The notes under the pieces are model-generated. The model saw only the letters and a program-made list of their open reading frames with translations, was not told the origin of the DNA and did not search any database. From NCBI GenBank assembly GCA_946535225.1, contig CAMNDJ010000005.1:1-58827 (forward strand): a DNA stretch of 58,827 nucleotides. The letters are read 5' to 3'. The stretch comes from an uncultured Lachnospiraceae bacterium (GTDB lineage Bacteria; Bacillota; Clostridia; Lachnospirales; Lachnospiraceae). How positions within the stretch are numbered: the first letter of the stretch is position 1; the number at the start of each line of letters is the position of its first letter. This document shows positions 16,952 through 26,362 of the stretch, piece by piece. The translations under genes and the position numbers were made by a program.

Positions 16952-17956
16952 ATGGAAGAGAAGAAGGTGATGCTCTCGGGTATACAGCCAAGCGGTGATC
17001 TGCATTTGGGCAATTATCTCGGAGCCATCAAGAACTGGGCCGACAGGGTCAATGATTATGACTGCTATTATTTCATGGCAGATATGCATACGATAACGGT
17101 GAGACAGGATCCTAAGGAATTAAGGCGCCGTTCGATCGAGATGCTGGCACTCTACATATCATGCGGACTGGATCCGGAGAAGAACACGCTTTTCCTTCAG
17201 TCACATGTACCTGCACATGCGCAGCTCGGCTGGGTGCTTGACTGCTATACGATGTTCGGTGAACTCACCAGGATGACGCAGTTTAAGGATAAGTCGGATA
17301 AGCATAAGGACAATATCAATGCGGGACTGTTCACCTATCCTTCGCTCATGGCGGCGGATATCCTTCTCTACCAGCCCGATTACGTGCCGGTAGGAGAGGA
17401 TCAGAAACAGCATGTTGAGCTTACAAGAGACATAGCGATAAGGTTCAATAACATATACGGTGATGTGTTCAAGGTTCCCGAACCCTTCATAAGCAAGGTG
17501 GGAGCACGTATATACGGTCTTACGACTCCGGGTTCGAAGATGAGTAAATCCGAGCCCAACGGATGCGTATTCTTAATGGATGAGCCTGACGTGATAATGA
17601 AGAAGTTCAAGCGTGCCGTGACAGATTCCGACAGCGAGAACCCCGTAAGATACGACAAGGAGAACAAGCCCGGTGTAGCCAATCTCATGAATATCTATTC
17701 TACGATCACCGGCAAGGACTTTGATGCGATAGAGAAGGAATTTGCAGGACAGGGATACGGAGTGTTTAAGTCTGCTGTAGGAGAAGCGGTCGTAGATACG
17801 CTCACTCCCATAAGAGAAGAGGCCAAGCGCCTCATAGCCGATAAGGCTTATCTTGATGACGTATACAGGAAGGGCGCCGAGAAAGCATCATATATCGCGA
17901 ATAAGACACTCAGAAAGGTATATAAGAAGATAGGTTTCTATCAGCTCGACAGATAA
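16952..17956 (+). CDS. trpS: Tryptophanyl-tRNA synthetase
   Basis: 334 aa, the usual length for bacterial TrpS. Charges tRNA-Trp with tryptophan in the cytoplasm. Class-I signatures: GIQPSGDLHLGNYLGAI with the HIGH-like element and SKMSKSEP as the KMSKS loop; ADMHTITV and VPVGEDQKQHVELTRDIA are also typical. The frame is open from a TTG at 16937, but ATG 16952 has GGAGG (16941-16945) at 6 nt. Single-gene unit: own promoter at 16866 and a bidirectional terminator at 17981. Confidence 0.97.
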   Translation: MEEKKVMLSGIQPSGDLHLGNYLGAIKNWADRVNDYDCYYFMADMHTITVRQDPKELRRRSIEMLALYISCGLDPEKNTLFLQSHVPAHAQLGWVLDCYTMFGELTRMTQFKDKSDKHKDNINAGLFTYPSLMAADILLYQPDYVPVGEDQKQHVELTRDIAIRFNNIYGDVFKVPEPFISKVGARIYGLTTPGSKMSKSEPNGCVFLMDEPDVIMKKFKRAVTDSDSENPVRYDKENKPGVANLMNIYSTITGKDFDAIEKEFAGQGYGVFKSAVGEAVVDTLTPIREEAKRLIADKAYLDDVYRKGAEKASYIANKTLRKVYKKIGFYQLDR

Positions 17957-17980
17957 GTCAATGACCACATATCCAAACAA

Positions 17981-18004
17981 AAAAGGCAGCGTATGCTGCC
18001 TTTT
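17981..18004. terminator. Bidirectional intrinsic terminator between trpS and the PH-domain gene
   Basis: AAAAGGCAGC (17981-17990) pairs perfectly with GCTGCCTTTT (17995-18004) around GTAT. A-run on one side and T-run on the other let it serve both the + strand trpS and the - strand gene that ends at 18034. Confidence 0.88.
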
Positions 18005-18033
18005 CTGATAGATAGGATCAAACCGTGCGTATC

Positions 18034-18429
18034 TTAACCGTTGTCGATGATCGTGTCAAGATCGTCCATGTCAGCACCGATATTCTGCATGTTGACGGTA
18101 CGACGGCGAAGCCTTGCCTGCTCGGAAGCCTTGATGATGAAGTCCTTGATCTCCATGGACTGACGGATGTTCTTGAGTACCAGCTGCTTGTCGGTAGTAT
18201 CACCGGTAAAGCATGTAACGGTACCGAGACCGAACATTCTCTGTCCGAGAGAACGGCTTAATCTGGCATCCTGGATCTTGTACATATAGCAGTCATTCTC
18301 TTCCTTCTTAAAGAAGCCTGTATCGACTGTAAGAAGGTCTTCTCCGATATTATATACCGTAAAGGTCCAGGGAAGTCCTAAGAAGCCCCATCTTTTCCTG
18401 GCACTGTATTTAATTGTCTCTCTGTCCAT
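18034..18429 (-). CDS. PH-domain (bPH_2-like) small protein
   Basis: 131 aa, no membrane helix. The pattern KRWGFLGLPWTFTVYNIGEDLLTVDTG and YKIQDARLSRSLGQRMFGLGTV resembles the bacterial PH-like domain (YdbS/YdbT type), in which the second motif follows DI..(V/I)...; here it lacks the usual membrane anchor. The C-terminal third (about 95-131) is charged and probably helical. The start is set at ATG 18429 because GGAGG precedes it at 7 nt on the minus strand; an in-frame ATG at 18456 has none. Function unknown; divergently oriented from ddl. Confidence 0.72.
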   Translation of the reverse strand: MDRETIKYSARKRWGFLGLPWTFTVYNIGEDLLTVDTGFFKKEENDCYMYKIQDARLSRSLGQRMFGLGTVTCFTGDTTDKQLVLKNIRQSMEIKDFIIKASEQARLRRRTVNMQNIGADMDDLDTIIDNG

Positions 18430-18444
18430 AACCGGTCCTCCGTG

Positions 18445-18484
18445 ATTGAATCGCATATCATTGAATCGCTTATTAATATTGAAT
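18445..18484. repeat. Three direct repeats of ATTGAAT(CGC) in the ddl / PH-gene divergent region
   Basis: ATTGAATCGC occurs at 18445-18454 and 18460-18469, and ATTGAAT again at 18478-18484, where it forms the -35 of the ddl promoter. Spacings are 15 and 18 bp. Candidate array for a shared regulator. Confidence 0.5.
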
Positions 18485-18507
18485 ATGCTCTGTCTTTATG
18501 GTATCAT
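18479..18507 (+). promoter_or_regulatory. Sigma-A promoter for ddl-murF
   Basis: TTGAAT (18479-18484), 17-nt spacer, extended -10 TGGTATCAT (TATCAT 18502-18507). Start of transcription expected near 18514, about 35 nt before the ddl start. Confidence 0.75.
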
Positions 18508-18548
18508 ACCACCGATGGCTAAATGACGCAAGAAGCGGAGGAATGAGC

Positions 18549-19607
18549 GTGAAGATTCTGGTATTGGCGGGTGGTATAAGCACCGAGAGGGATGTATCAT
18601 TCGTATCGGGAAGATGCGTGTATGAAGCGCTGTTAAGAAAAGGACATCAGGTGATAATGGCAGATGCATATCTCGGACTGCCCGGATCGTATACGGACAT
18701 TCCCTGCAGTGAGCTTTTCGGAAGAGATATCAACTGGACGGAACATATAGAGGGAATAAGTGAGACGGCCCCGGATCTTGACAGTATCAAGGCCATGAGA
18801 GATCCTTCGTACAAGGGATTCTTAGGACCCGGGATCGTAGAGCTGTGCAGGGAAGCGGATGTGGTATTCATCGCCCTTCACGGAGAGAACGGAGAGAACG
18901 GCAAGCTTCAGGCTTACCTTGATCTCGAAGGCATCACATATACGGGTACGGACTATATCAGTTCGGCCATTTGCATGAACAAGCAGCTTAGCAAGGAACT
19001 CCTGGCATATAACGGGATACCCGTTCCCAGAGGAAGAGTCATAAGAAGGGGTGAAGACAGGACCAATACGGTGGGTCTTCCCTGCGTCGTGAAGGTATGC
19101 GGAGGCGGTTCGAGCGTCGGCGTATATATATGCCACGACTCCGCAGAATACGACAGGGCTGTTGATGAAGCATTTATGCTTGATGACAATGTCATCGTCG
19201 AAGAATATATAGGAGGCAGAGAGTTTTCGGTATGCGTGACCGACTGGGAAGGTGAGCCTAAGGCTCTTCCCATAATAGAGATCGCTCCTACCGGAGAATT
19301 CTATGATTACAAGTGTAAGTATCAGGAAGGTGCTACGGTCGAGACCTGTCCCGCCGATCTGCCCGATGCCAAGGCGGCTCAGATGAGCGCCTACGCAGAG
19401 AGAGGTTTTGCGGCGCTTAAGCTCCATTCCTATGCGAGACTTGATTTCCTTATGAGAGATACTGACGCAGGCCTGTATTGTCTTGAAGCCAATACACTTC
19501 CCGGTATGACACCCATGTCACTTGTTCCTCAGGAAGCAAGGGCATGCGGTATTGAATTTGATGACCTTTGTGAGAAGATCGTAAAATACGCCCTCAGAGA
19601 AGACTGA
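18549..19607 (+). CDS. ddl: D-alanine--D-alanine ligase family protein
   Basis: 352 aa ATP-grasp enzyme that joins two D-Ala for peptidoglycan precursors. Visible: KILVLAGGISTERDVSFVSG at the N-terminus, ALHGENGENGKLQAYLDL, PCVVKVCGGGSSVGVYI for the ATP-grasp lid, RLDFLMRD and EANTLPGMTPMSL for metal and D-Ala binding. Start choice: GGAGG (18537-18541) is only 1 nt from ATG 18543 but 7 nt from GTG 18549, which also gives the canonical MKILVLAGG start. Directly followed by murF, the next user of its product. The stop codon lies inside a terminator-like hairpin. Confidence 0.92.
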   Translation: MKILVLAGGISTERDVSFVSGRCVYEALLRKGHQVIMADAYLGLPGSYTDIPCSELFGRDINWTEHIEGISETAPDLDSIKAMRDPSYKGFLGPGIVELCREADVVFIALHGENGENGKLQAYLDLEGITYTGTDYISSAICMNKQLSKELLAYNGIPVPRGRVIRRGEDRTNTVGLPCVVKVCGGGSSVGVYICHDSAEYDRAVDEAFMLDDNVIVEEYIGGREFSVCVTDWEGEPKALPIIEIAPTGEFYDYKCKYQEGATVETCPADLPDAKAAQMSAYAERGFAALKLHSYARLDFLMRDTDAGLYCLEANTLPGMTPMSLVPQEARACGIEFDDLCEKIVKYALRED

Positions 19608-19615
19608 GGGCTTTT
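19590..19615 (+). terminator. Hairpin with T4 tail overlapping the ddl stop codon
   Basis: GCCCTCAG (19590-19597) pairs with CTGAGGGC (19604-19611), loop AGAAGA, then TTTT. The ddl stop TGA (19605-19607) is inside the 3' arm. The T-run is short, so partial termination before murF is likely. Confidence 0.6.
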
Positions 19616-19646
19616 GCATAATATATATAACAGTAAACGGAGCTTT

Positions 19647-21173
19647 ATGAGAAATATGACGTTACGGGCCGTTGCAGAATCCTGCGAAGGTACCGTATAT
19701 TACGAAGAAAAATCAAACGCGCCTGATACAGAGGCAAGCGGGGTCTATCTGGATTCCCGCAAGATCACTCCGGGCAGCGTGTTCATAGCAACGGTCGGCG
19801 AGAGGGTCGACGGACATGATTTCATTCCTTCCGTTGCAGAGGCCGGAGCCATGGCCGCAGTCTGCGAGAAACTGCCGGATGAGCCGTATCTTCCCTGCAT
19901 ACTCGTTAAGGATTCCTTCAAGGCATTAAGAGATATAGCGGCATATTACCGCAAGCAGCTTGACTGTAAGGTCATAGGCATAACAGGCAGCGTCGGCAAG
20001 ACGAGCACCAAGGAATTCATTGCGACGGTACTTGCCGAGAAATACAAGGTCTGCAAGACGATAGGCAATTTCAATAACGAAGTCGGGATGCCCCTTACGA
20101 TATTAAGCGCCAGAGAAGATGATGAAGTGCTCGTACTTGAGATGGGCATCAATCATTTCGGCGAGATGGAGAGGATGACGGCTATAGCTGCTCCCGATAT
20201 GGCTGTGATAACCAATATCGCCAATTGCCATATAGAGTTTCTGGGAGACAGAGACGGGGTGCTGCGTGCCAAGACAGCGATATTTACCGGCATGAAAGAA
20301 GGCAGCCCGGTATTCCTTAACTGTGATGATGATAAGCTTGCGGGTGTAGATAAGGTACTCGGAAGAAGACCGATATTCTACGGGATAAAGGGCAAGCAGC
20401 CCGAATATAACAAGTACAATGCAGGAACATCTGCCATAGCCAAATACTATGAATACAATCCGCAGATGCAGCATAAGGCAGAGCCTGACTATTATGTGGA
20501 TGAATACATGGCCAAGGGACTTCACGGAACGGATGCCATGATCATAAGCCGCGTGACGGGTGAGAATATTCCCGTGAGCATCAAGCTTCCGGGTGAGCAT
20601 ATGTTATACAATGCGTTGGCTTCTGCAGCCGTAGCTGAGGAAATGGGGCTTAATGCGGATGAGATAATAGCGGGGATAAGCAAGGTCGCTTCCACGGCGG
20701 GCAGAGGACATATCATAGAAGGCAGGAATTATACCGTCATAGATGACTGTTACAATGCCAATCCTTCCGCCATGAAGTCGGCACTTAAGTTACTGTCGCT
20801 GGCGGATACGAGGAAGGTCGCGATACTGGGCGACATGTATGAGCTGGGTGATGATGCGGCCATGCTTCACAGACAGGTCGGAGAGGCCGCTGCAAGAAGC
20901 GACAACGATGTCATTATCTGCGTCGGAGAGATATCGCGCAACATGTACGAGGGAGCGCTTACAGAGCTTGAGGATTCTTCGCTCGCACTCGATCCTGATG
21001 ATGACAGAGAAGGCCCGGATAAGTATGAAGGTGTTCGCCTCATATATTTCGCTGACAAGGAGAGGCTTGTAAGTGAGTTGCCCGGGGTTTTGCACAAGGG
21101 TGATTCGGTGCTCATCAAGGCATCACACGGAATGGGCTTCAGTGAGATAGTGGATATACTTAAAGAAGCATAG
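19647..21173 (+). CDS. murF: UDP-N-acetylmuramoyl-tripeptide--D-alanyl-D-alanine ligase
   Basis: 508 aa Mur ligase that adds D-Ala-D-Ala to the UDP-MurNAc-tripeptide in the cytoplasm. Motifs: SRKITPGSVFIA (N-terminal domain), P-loop GITGSVGKTSTKEF, EMGINHFGEM, NIANCHIEFLG, and the C-terminal YNANPSAMKSAL with GDMYELGD. It is longer than the usual 450-460 aa: the central domain has an extra Tyr/Asn-rich piece around residues 250-290. The frame begins with a TTG at 19614, but ATG 19647 has GGAG (19639-19642). Works right after Ddl, encoded immediately upstream. Confidence 0.95.
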   Translation: MRNMTLRAVAESCEGTVYYEEKSNAPDTEASGVYLDSRKITPGSVFIATVGERVDGHDFIPSVAEAGAMAAVCEKLPDEPYLPCILVKDSFKALRDIAAYYRKQLDCKVIGITGSVGKTSTKEFIATVLAEKYKVCKTIGNFNNEVGMPLTILSAREDDEVLVLEMGINHFGEMERMTAIAAPDMAVITNIANCHIEFLGDRDGVLRAKTAIFTGMKEGSPVFLNCDDDKLAGVDKVLGRRPIFYGIKGKQPEYNKYNAGTSAIAKYYEYNPQMQHKAEPDYYVDEYMAKGLHGTDAMIISRVTGENIPVSIKLPGEHMLYNALASAAVAEEMGLNADEIIAGISKVASTAGRGHIIEGRNYTVIDDCYNANPSAMKSALKLLSLADTRKVAILGDMYELGDDAAMLHRQVGEAAARSDNDVIICVGEISRNMYEGALTELEDSSLALDPDDDREGPDKYEGVRLIYFADKERLVSELPGVLHKGDSVLIKASHGMGFSEIVDILKEA

Positions 21174-21196
21174 AAAGAGAATAACGGAGGGAGAAA

Positions 21197-22126
21197 ATGC
21201 AAGGGAATTCAATAAGACATCTTATGAATCCGCTTGACTTCAGCGTCGAGGAGCTTGATAAGCTCTTTGATCTGGCGGGTGATATCGAACGAAACCCCGG
21301 CAAGTACAGCAAGGTATGTGAGGGTAAGAAACTCGCGACCTGTTTTTACGAACCGAGTACGAGGACGAGGCTGTCATTCGAAGCGGCGATGCTTAACTTG
21401 GGCGGAGAGGTCTTAGGCTTCTCGGAAGCGAGTTCTTCATCGGCGTCTAAGGGAGAGAGCGTATCCGATACGATAAGAGTAGTATCGTGCTATGCCGACA
21501 TCTGCGCCATGAGACATCCCAAGGAGGGCGCGGCATATGTGGCGGCATCGAAGTCTCTGATACCGGTCATCAATGCCGGAGACGGCGGGCATCAGCATCC
21601 GACACAGACGCTCACGGATCTTCTGACTATAAGGAGCTTACGCGGATCGCTCGGTGGATTTACGATAGGACTGTGCGGAGATCTTAAGTTTGGCAGGACC
21701 GTGCATTCACTCATAAATGCTCTGTCAAGATATGAAGACATAAGATTCGTATTCATCTCACCCGAAGAACTCAGGGTTCCCGACTATATCACGGATATGC
21801 TCGGCAGTAAGGGAATAGAATATACAGAAGTGATAAGCCTTGAGGATGTGATAGGCGATCTTGATATACTCTATATGACGAGAGTTCAGAGAGAACGTTT
21901 CTTCAACGAAGAGGATTACGTAAGACTCAAGGATTTCTATATACTGACCAAGGACAAGATGGACAAGGCGGGCAAAGATATGCTCATACTGCATCCGCTT
22001 CCCCGCGTCAATGAGATCTCGGTGGAGATAGACGACGATCCGAGAGCGGCGTATTTTAAACAGGCGCAGTACGGCGTATATGTGAGGATGGCTCTGATCC
22101 TTACACTGCTCGGGACAGAGGTATAG
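21197..22126 (+). CDS. pyrB: Aspartate carbamoyltransferase catalytic chain
   Basis: 309 aa, standard length. Condenses carbamoyl phosphate with aspartate in pyrimidine synthesis. Carbamoyl-phosphate site [14 protein letters not shown], then [15 protein letters not shown] and HPLPRVNEI are complete. Followed after 13 nt by the regulatory chain gene, so the enzyme should be the PyrBI dodecamer. No pyr leader attenuator was seen; it sits 23 nt after murF with GGAGGG as ribosome site. Confidence 0.97.
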   Translation: MQGNSIRHLMNPLDFSVEELDKLFDLAGDIERNPGKYSKVCEGKKLATCFYEPSTRTRLSFEAAMLNLGGEVLGFSEASSSSASKGESVSDTIRVVSCYADICAMRHPKEGAAYVAASKSLIPVINAGDGGHQHPTQTLTDLLTIRSLRGSLGGFTIGLCGDLKFGRTVHSLINALSRYEDIRFVFISPEELRVPDYITDMLGSKGIEYTEVISLEDVIGDLDILYMTRVQRERFFNEEDYVRLKDFYILTKDKMDKAGKDMLILHPLPRVNEISVEIDDDPRAAYFKQAQYGVYVRMALILTLLGTEV

Positions 22127-22139
22127 GAGGTGACAGACC

Positions 22140-22580
22140 ATGCTTAATGTAGGTAAGATAGAAGAGGGCTTCGTGCTCGATCATATTAAGGCCGGACAGT
22201 CGCTGTCCATATACCATCATCTTCAGCTTGATAAGATGGATCACACCGTGGCCATAATCAAGAATGCCAAGTCGGGCAAGATGGGCAAGAAGGACATACT
22301 CAAAGTCGAGTGTGACATAGATGAACTCAATCTGGATGTGCTGGCGGTGATAGACAAGAATATCACGGTCAACGTGATCAAAGCCGGCGAGATAGTGGAG
22401 AAGAGGGAACTGACACTCCCTAAGGAGATCAAGCACATATTCAAGTGCAAAAATCCCCGCTGCATAACTTCCATAGAGCAGGAGCTTCCGCATATCTTCT
22501 TCCTTGCGGATGAAGACGAAGGCATATACAGATGCAGATACTGTGAAGAGAAATTCGATAAGAGAAGACTGGTTCAATAG
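22140..22580 (+). CDS. pyrI: Aspartate carbamoyltransferase regulatory chain
   Basis: 146 aa. N-terminal nucleotide-binding domain (LNVGKIEEGFVLDHIKAGQ) and C-terminal zinc domain with four Cys in CKNPRC and CRYC spacing. Binds CTP/ATP and zinc and holds the PyrB trimers together, giving feedback control. Translation follows AGGAGGTGA at the end of pyrB. Confidence 0.97.
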   Translation: MLNVGKIEEGFVLDHIKAGQSLSIYHHLQLDKMDHTVAIIKNAKSGKMGKKDILKVECDIDELNLDVLAVIDKNITVNVIKAGEIVEKRELTLPKEIKHIFKCKNPRCITSIEQELPHIFFLADEDEGIYRCRYCEEKFDKRRLVQ

Positions 22581-22616
22581 GGATTTTTATCAGGAGATAA
22601 GAACAGGAGAGAAAAA

Positions 22617-24239
22617 ATGAAAAAGAGAGAAAACACCGCGTTTGTAGCGGCAGTAGTGTTCATCGTAATGGTTGCGATAATACTTGTGTTCAATTCCGTT
22701 ACGGGAGGCAATTTCACGGGAACCATGTGGGCACTCGTTCCGCCTCTTGTAGCCATCGCACTTGCACTTATCACCAAAGAGGCATATTCTTCTTTGTTCC
22801 TCGGAGTGATACTCGGTGCGATCATGGCGAGCGGATGTTCCTTCATGGGAACGGTAGATATGGTCACGGTTGACGGACTGACCGACGCCGTAGCAGGCAA
22901 TGCGGGAATACTCATCTTCCTCGTTATCTTAGGTACGGTCGTAGCACTCGTCAATAAGTCAGGCGCTTCACGTGCTTTCGGTAAGTGGGCAGAGACTCAT
23001 ATAAAGACCAAGACGGGTGCGGCACTCGCCACCTTCCTTCTCGGTGTGCTGATATTCATCGACGACTATTTCAACTGTCTTACGGTAGGTTCCGTTATGG
23101 CACCCATCACCGACTCTAAGAAGATCAGCAGAGTCAAGCTCGCATACCTCATAGATGCCACGGCAGCTCCCGTATGTATGATAGCTCCCATATCTTCATG
23201 GGCAGCAGCTGTTTCGGGCTGTGTGGAGAGTGAGAAGTATTCGGGCATAGAGCTCTTCATAAGAGCGATCCCCTACAACTTCTATTCGATACTCACACTC
23301 GTGTTCATCATAGTATTGTCGATACTCGGATTTGATTACGGCAAGATGCGCAAGTTTGAGCAAAGAGCTGAAAACGGAGGAGACTTAGGCGCTCTCAAAC
23401 TCTCTGAAGAAGAGGAGAGGACACTTCGTGTGGACGGACCCGAGTCACCTAACAGAGGCAAGCTCATCGATCTTATCATCCCTATCGTGCTGCTCATCGC
23501 ACTCTGTGTATGGGGACTTCTCTATAACGGTTATCAGGCTATAGGTGAGGGCTCAGTCATTGAGGCATTCTCATCAACGGATGCTTACGTAGGTCTTCCC
23601 TGGGGAAGCATCATCGCTTTGGTCGTAATAATAATATATATGGTACTTCGTAAGGTAATGACATTCTCAGAAGCTATGGAATGCGTTCCCAAGGGCTTTA
23701 TCGCCATGGTACCCGCGATAACGATACTTACGCTCGCAACCTCACTTAAGAGCATGACAAATGCACTCGATGCATCAGGATTTGTCGGTGCGGCAATGGC
23801 TAACGCACAGGGCCTTCAGTGGCTGCTGCCCGCCATAGTCTTCGTGGTTGCCTGCCTTGTATCATTTGCGACCGGTACTTCATGGGGTACGTTCGGAATA
23901 CTGATACCTATAGTATCGGCTATATTCCCTGAGACGAGCAATCTCTTCTTCGTGGGCATCTCAGCATGTCTTGCCGGTGCCGTATGCGGAGACCACTGCT
24001 CACCGATCTCGGATACGACGATAATGTCAAGTGCGGGAGCTCACTGCAACCACATCAACCACGTGGAGACACAGCTTCCTTACGCGCTCACTGTCGCAGC
24101 CATATCATTCGTATGCTACCTTTTGGCAGGTCTTTTCGGCCTTATCAATATGACATGGGTATCGATCCCTGTAGGAGTGGTACTCGTGATCTGCACACTC
24201 TTCTTCATCAAGAAGAAGACTGCTTCAGCTGCAGACTGA
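22617..24239 (+). CDS. NhaC-family Na+/H+ antiporter
   Basis: 540 aa with 11-13 predicted membrane helices. The pair of family signatures is visible: FIDDYFNCLTVGSVMAPITD and, in the second half, GDHCSPISDTTIMSSAGAHC. Members of this family exchange sodium for protons or carry amino and organic acids; the exact substrate is not decided by sequence. 37 nt downstream of pyrI with GGAG before the ATG. No functional link to the pyrimidine or folate genes is evident, so it is probably simply in the same transcript. Confidence 0.88.
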   Translation: MKKRENTAFVAAVVFIVMVAIILVFNSVTGGNFTGTMWALVPPLVAIALALITKEAYSSLFLGVILGAIMASGCSFMGTVDMVTVDGLTDAVAGNAGILIFLVILGTVVALVNKSGASRAFGKWAETHIKTKTGAALATFLLGVLIFIDDYFNCLTVGSVMAPITDSKKISRVKLAYLIDATAAPVCMIAPISSWAAAVSGCVESEKYSGIELFIRAIPYNFYSILTLVFIIVLSILGFDYGKMRKFEQRAENGGDLGALKLSEEEERTLRVDGPESPNRGKLIDLIIPIVLLIALCVWGLLYNGYQAIGEGSVIEAFSSTDAYVGLPWGSIIALVVIIIYMVLRKVMTFSEAMECVPKGFIAMVPAITILTLATSLKSMTNALDASGFVGAAMANAQGLQWLLPAIVFVVACLVSFATGTSWGTFGILIPIVSAIFPETSNLFFVGISACLAGAVCGDHCSPISDTTIMSSAGAHCNHINHVETQLPYALTVAAISFVCYLLAGLFGLINMTWVSIPVGVVLVICTLFFIKKKTASAAD

Positions 24240-24284
24240 CCGGTGTGACTTAAGTAAGCGCGATAGACGCTTAGAGGTGTGCAC

Positions 24285-25673
24285 GTGACATACAAGCAGG
24301 CAATTGATCATATAACGGAATGTGCTTCATACGGCATAAGCCCGGGGCTTGAGAGCATAACCGGGCTGTGTCAGAGATTAGGGGATCCGCAGGATGAGCT
24401 TAAGTTCATCCATATAGCGGGCACCAACGGCAAGGGTTCTGTTGCGGCTTATCTAAGCTCGATATTTAAAAGTGCGGGCCTTAAAGTCGGCAGGTATATC
24501 TCGCCGACCATATCCGACTATCTCGAGCGCTTCGATATAAACGGGCGCTGTATGACCAAGAAGGACTTCGCCCGGTATATGGATATCGTCCGCCCCGTAT
24601 GTGATGCGATGACGGCAGAGGGACTTGATCATCCCACTCCTTTTGAGATGGAGACGGCAATAGCTTTCCTGTATTTTAAGGAAAAAAACTGTGACATCGT
24701 GGTACTGGAATGCGGAATGGGCGGAAGGCTCGATGCGACCAATATAATCCGGAACAAGTTATCGTGCGTCTTTGCCCATATAGACATGGATCATATGCAG
24801 TATCTGGGTGATACTGTAGATAAGATCGCTTCAGAGAAAGCGGGGATAATCACAGACACAGTTCCTGTGATCACGGGACCTCAGTATGAGGCCGTTATGA
24901 AAGTGTTGAGAAAAGCCGCAGTGGATCATGATGCGGATATTTATACCGTTAAGGATGATAAGGATGTGATCCCTGCCCCCGGTGTTCGTGAGATGTCCTC
25001 ATATATATCGGGTGTAAAGATAAACTTAAGAGGCGGTTCTTTTTACATGAGTGACGAGCCCGGTAAGAGGAAGTATAAGACTCCGTTACTTGGAACTCAT
25101 CAAATAATAAACTCAGCCGTAGCGGTGCGGTGCGTGCGGGCTGTAAGAGAAGCCTGTGAAGACGGCAGATACGATATTGACGATGACCTAAGGGCAAGGA
25201 TCATAAAGGGGCTTACGGAAGAATCGATCGCAGCGGGGCTTAAGAATGTCAAATGGCCTGCAAGGCTTCAGATCATATCGACAAAACCTCTGACTGTCAT
25301 AGACGGGGCACACAATCCCGATGCGGCAGCAAGGCTTAAGGAATCACTTGATGAGCTCATTCCCGGAAGAGACAGGATACTCATAATGGGTATGCTTAAG
25401 GACAAGGATGCGGAAAAAGTCGCGGATATAATGTGCAGGGATGCCATGATGGTATTTACCGTAACCCCGCCGGATAATCCCAGAGCCATGAGAAGTCCTG
25501 ATCTGGCTCGCATAGTCAGCGGATATAATCCGAGAGTGACGAGTCTTGACAGCGTTGAAGAAGCCGTGGAGATGGCAAGGATGTTTGCTGTGCAAAATGA
25601 CAACAGTGTCATAATAGCCTTCGGTTCATTGTCATATATGGGCCGGATGTTAAAGATATATAATGTTAAGTAA
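24285..25673 (+). CDS. folC: Bifunctional folylpolyglutamate/dihydrofolate synthase
   Basis: 462 aa Mur-ligase relative that adds glutamate to dihydropteroate and folates. P-loop [59 protein letters not shown] in the C-terminal domain. Two GTG starts: 24279 is 1 nt after AGAGG (24273-24277) whereas 24285 has 7 nt and gives [10 protein letters not shown], the normal FolC start, so 24285 is chosen. A small hairpin TAAGCG/CGCTTA (24255-24273) lies just before the ribosome site. First gene of the folate group folC-folE ... folP-folBK. Confidence 0.94.
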   Translation: MTYKQAIDHITECASYGISPGLESITGLCQRLGDPQDELKFIHIAGTNGKGSVAAYLSSIFKSAGLKVGRYISPTISDYLERFDINGRCMTKKDFARYMDIVRPVCDAMTAEGLDHPTPFEMETAIAFLYFKEKNCDIVVLECGMGGRLDATNIIRNKLSCVFAHIDMDHMQYLGDTVDKIASEKAGIITDTVPVITGPQYEAVMKVLRKAAVDHDADIYTVKDDKDVIPAPGVREMSSYISGVKINLRGGSFYMSDEPGKRKYKTPLLGTHQIINSAVAVRCVRAVREACEDGRYDIDDDLRARIIKGLTEESIAAGLKNVKWPARLQIISTKPLTVIDGAHNPDAAARLKESLDELIPGRDRILIMGMLKDKDAEKVADIMCRDAMMVFTVTPPDNPRAMRSPDLARIVSGYNPRVTSLDSVEEAVEMARMFAVQNDNSVIIAFGSLSYMGRMLKIYNVK

Positions 25674-25689
25674 CAGAAAGCGGACTGAG

Positions 25690-26265
25690 ATGAGTAATAA
25701 GGTTGACAAAGACAAGATCAAAAAAGCAGTCACGATGATGCTTGAAGCCATAGGAGAGGATCCGGAAAGAGAGGGCCTTAAAGAGACTCCCGACAGGATA
25801 AGCCGGATGTATGAGGAGATATTCTGCGGCCTTAATGAGGATGCCCATGATATCTTAAGCAAGAGGTTTAGCGTGGATAATTCCGAGATGGTCGTTGAGA
25901 GGGATATCACGTTCTATTCGATGTGTGAGCATCATCTGCTTCCTTTCTTCGGCAAGGCTCATGTGGCTTATGTGCCCAACGGAGAGGTAGTGGGACTTAG
26001 CAAGCTTGCAAGGACCGTTGAGGTATATGCTAGACGTCCTCAGATACAGGAGAGGCTGACGGCACAGATAGCGGATGCCATCATGGAAGAGCTTAAGCCA
26101 AAGGGCGTGATGGTCATGATGGAGGCTGAGCATATGTGCATGACGATGCGTGGAGTCAAAAAGCCCGGCAGTACGACAGTGACCGTCGCTACAAGAGGAG
26201 ACTTTATCGATAACGAGAAACTTCAGGGAACGTTCTACGGAAGAGTCAGGAATTTCAGATTGTAA
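25690..26265 (+). CDS. folE: GTP cyclohydrolase I
   Basis: 191 aa, typical length. First enzyme of tetrahydrofolate synthesis (GTP to dihydroneopterin triphosphate), cytoplasmic homodecamer. Zinc ligands in MCEHHLLPF and the Cys of [16 protein letters not shown] and GTFYGRVRN near the C-terminus are typical. The frame is open from 25663 but the ATG at 25690 starts the conserved part; upstream bases (AGAAAGCGGA) are only a modest ribosome site. The stop codon overlaps the -35 of the next promoter. Confidence 0.96.
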   Translation: MSNKVDKDKIKKAVTMMLEAIGEDPEREGLKETPDRISRMYEEIFCGLNEDAHDILSKRFSVDNSEMVVERDITFYSMCEHHLLPFFGKAHVAYVPNGEVVGLSKLARTVEVYARRPQIQERLTAQIADAIMEELKPKGVMVMMEAEHMCMTMRGVKKPGSTTVTVATRGDFIDNEKLQGTFYGRVRNFRL

Positions 26266-26288
26266 GTTATCGGGTATTGTTTTATAAT
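26260..26288 (+). promoter_or_regulatory. Sigma-A promoter for the ECF transporter genes
   Basis: TTGTAA (26260-26265), 17-nt spacer, perfect -10 TATAAT (26283-26288). The -35 includes the folE stop codon. The leader of about 70 nt contains a 7-bp hairpin (GCAGACG/CGTTTGC) between roughly 26315 and 26337; it is too small for a known riboswitch class that I could recognise. Confidence 0.8.
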
Positions 26289-26362
26289 ATCAGGCAGAGA
26301 GTTGAGTATGTGAGCAGACGGATTTGCATCGTTTGCCGTGATGCTTACGAATGGAGGTAGTC

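Noticed and set aside
26289-26362. Possible folate or vitamin riboswitch before the UPF0397 gene
   Set aside because: The leader is about 70 nt with one 7-bp hairpin; no THF, TPP, preQ1 or FMN motif could be matched by eye.
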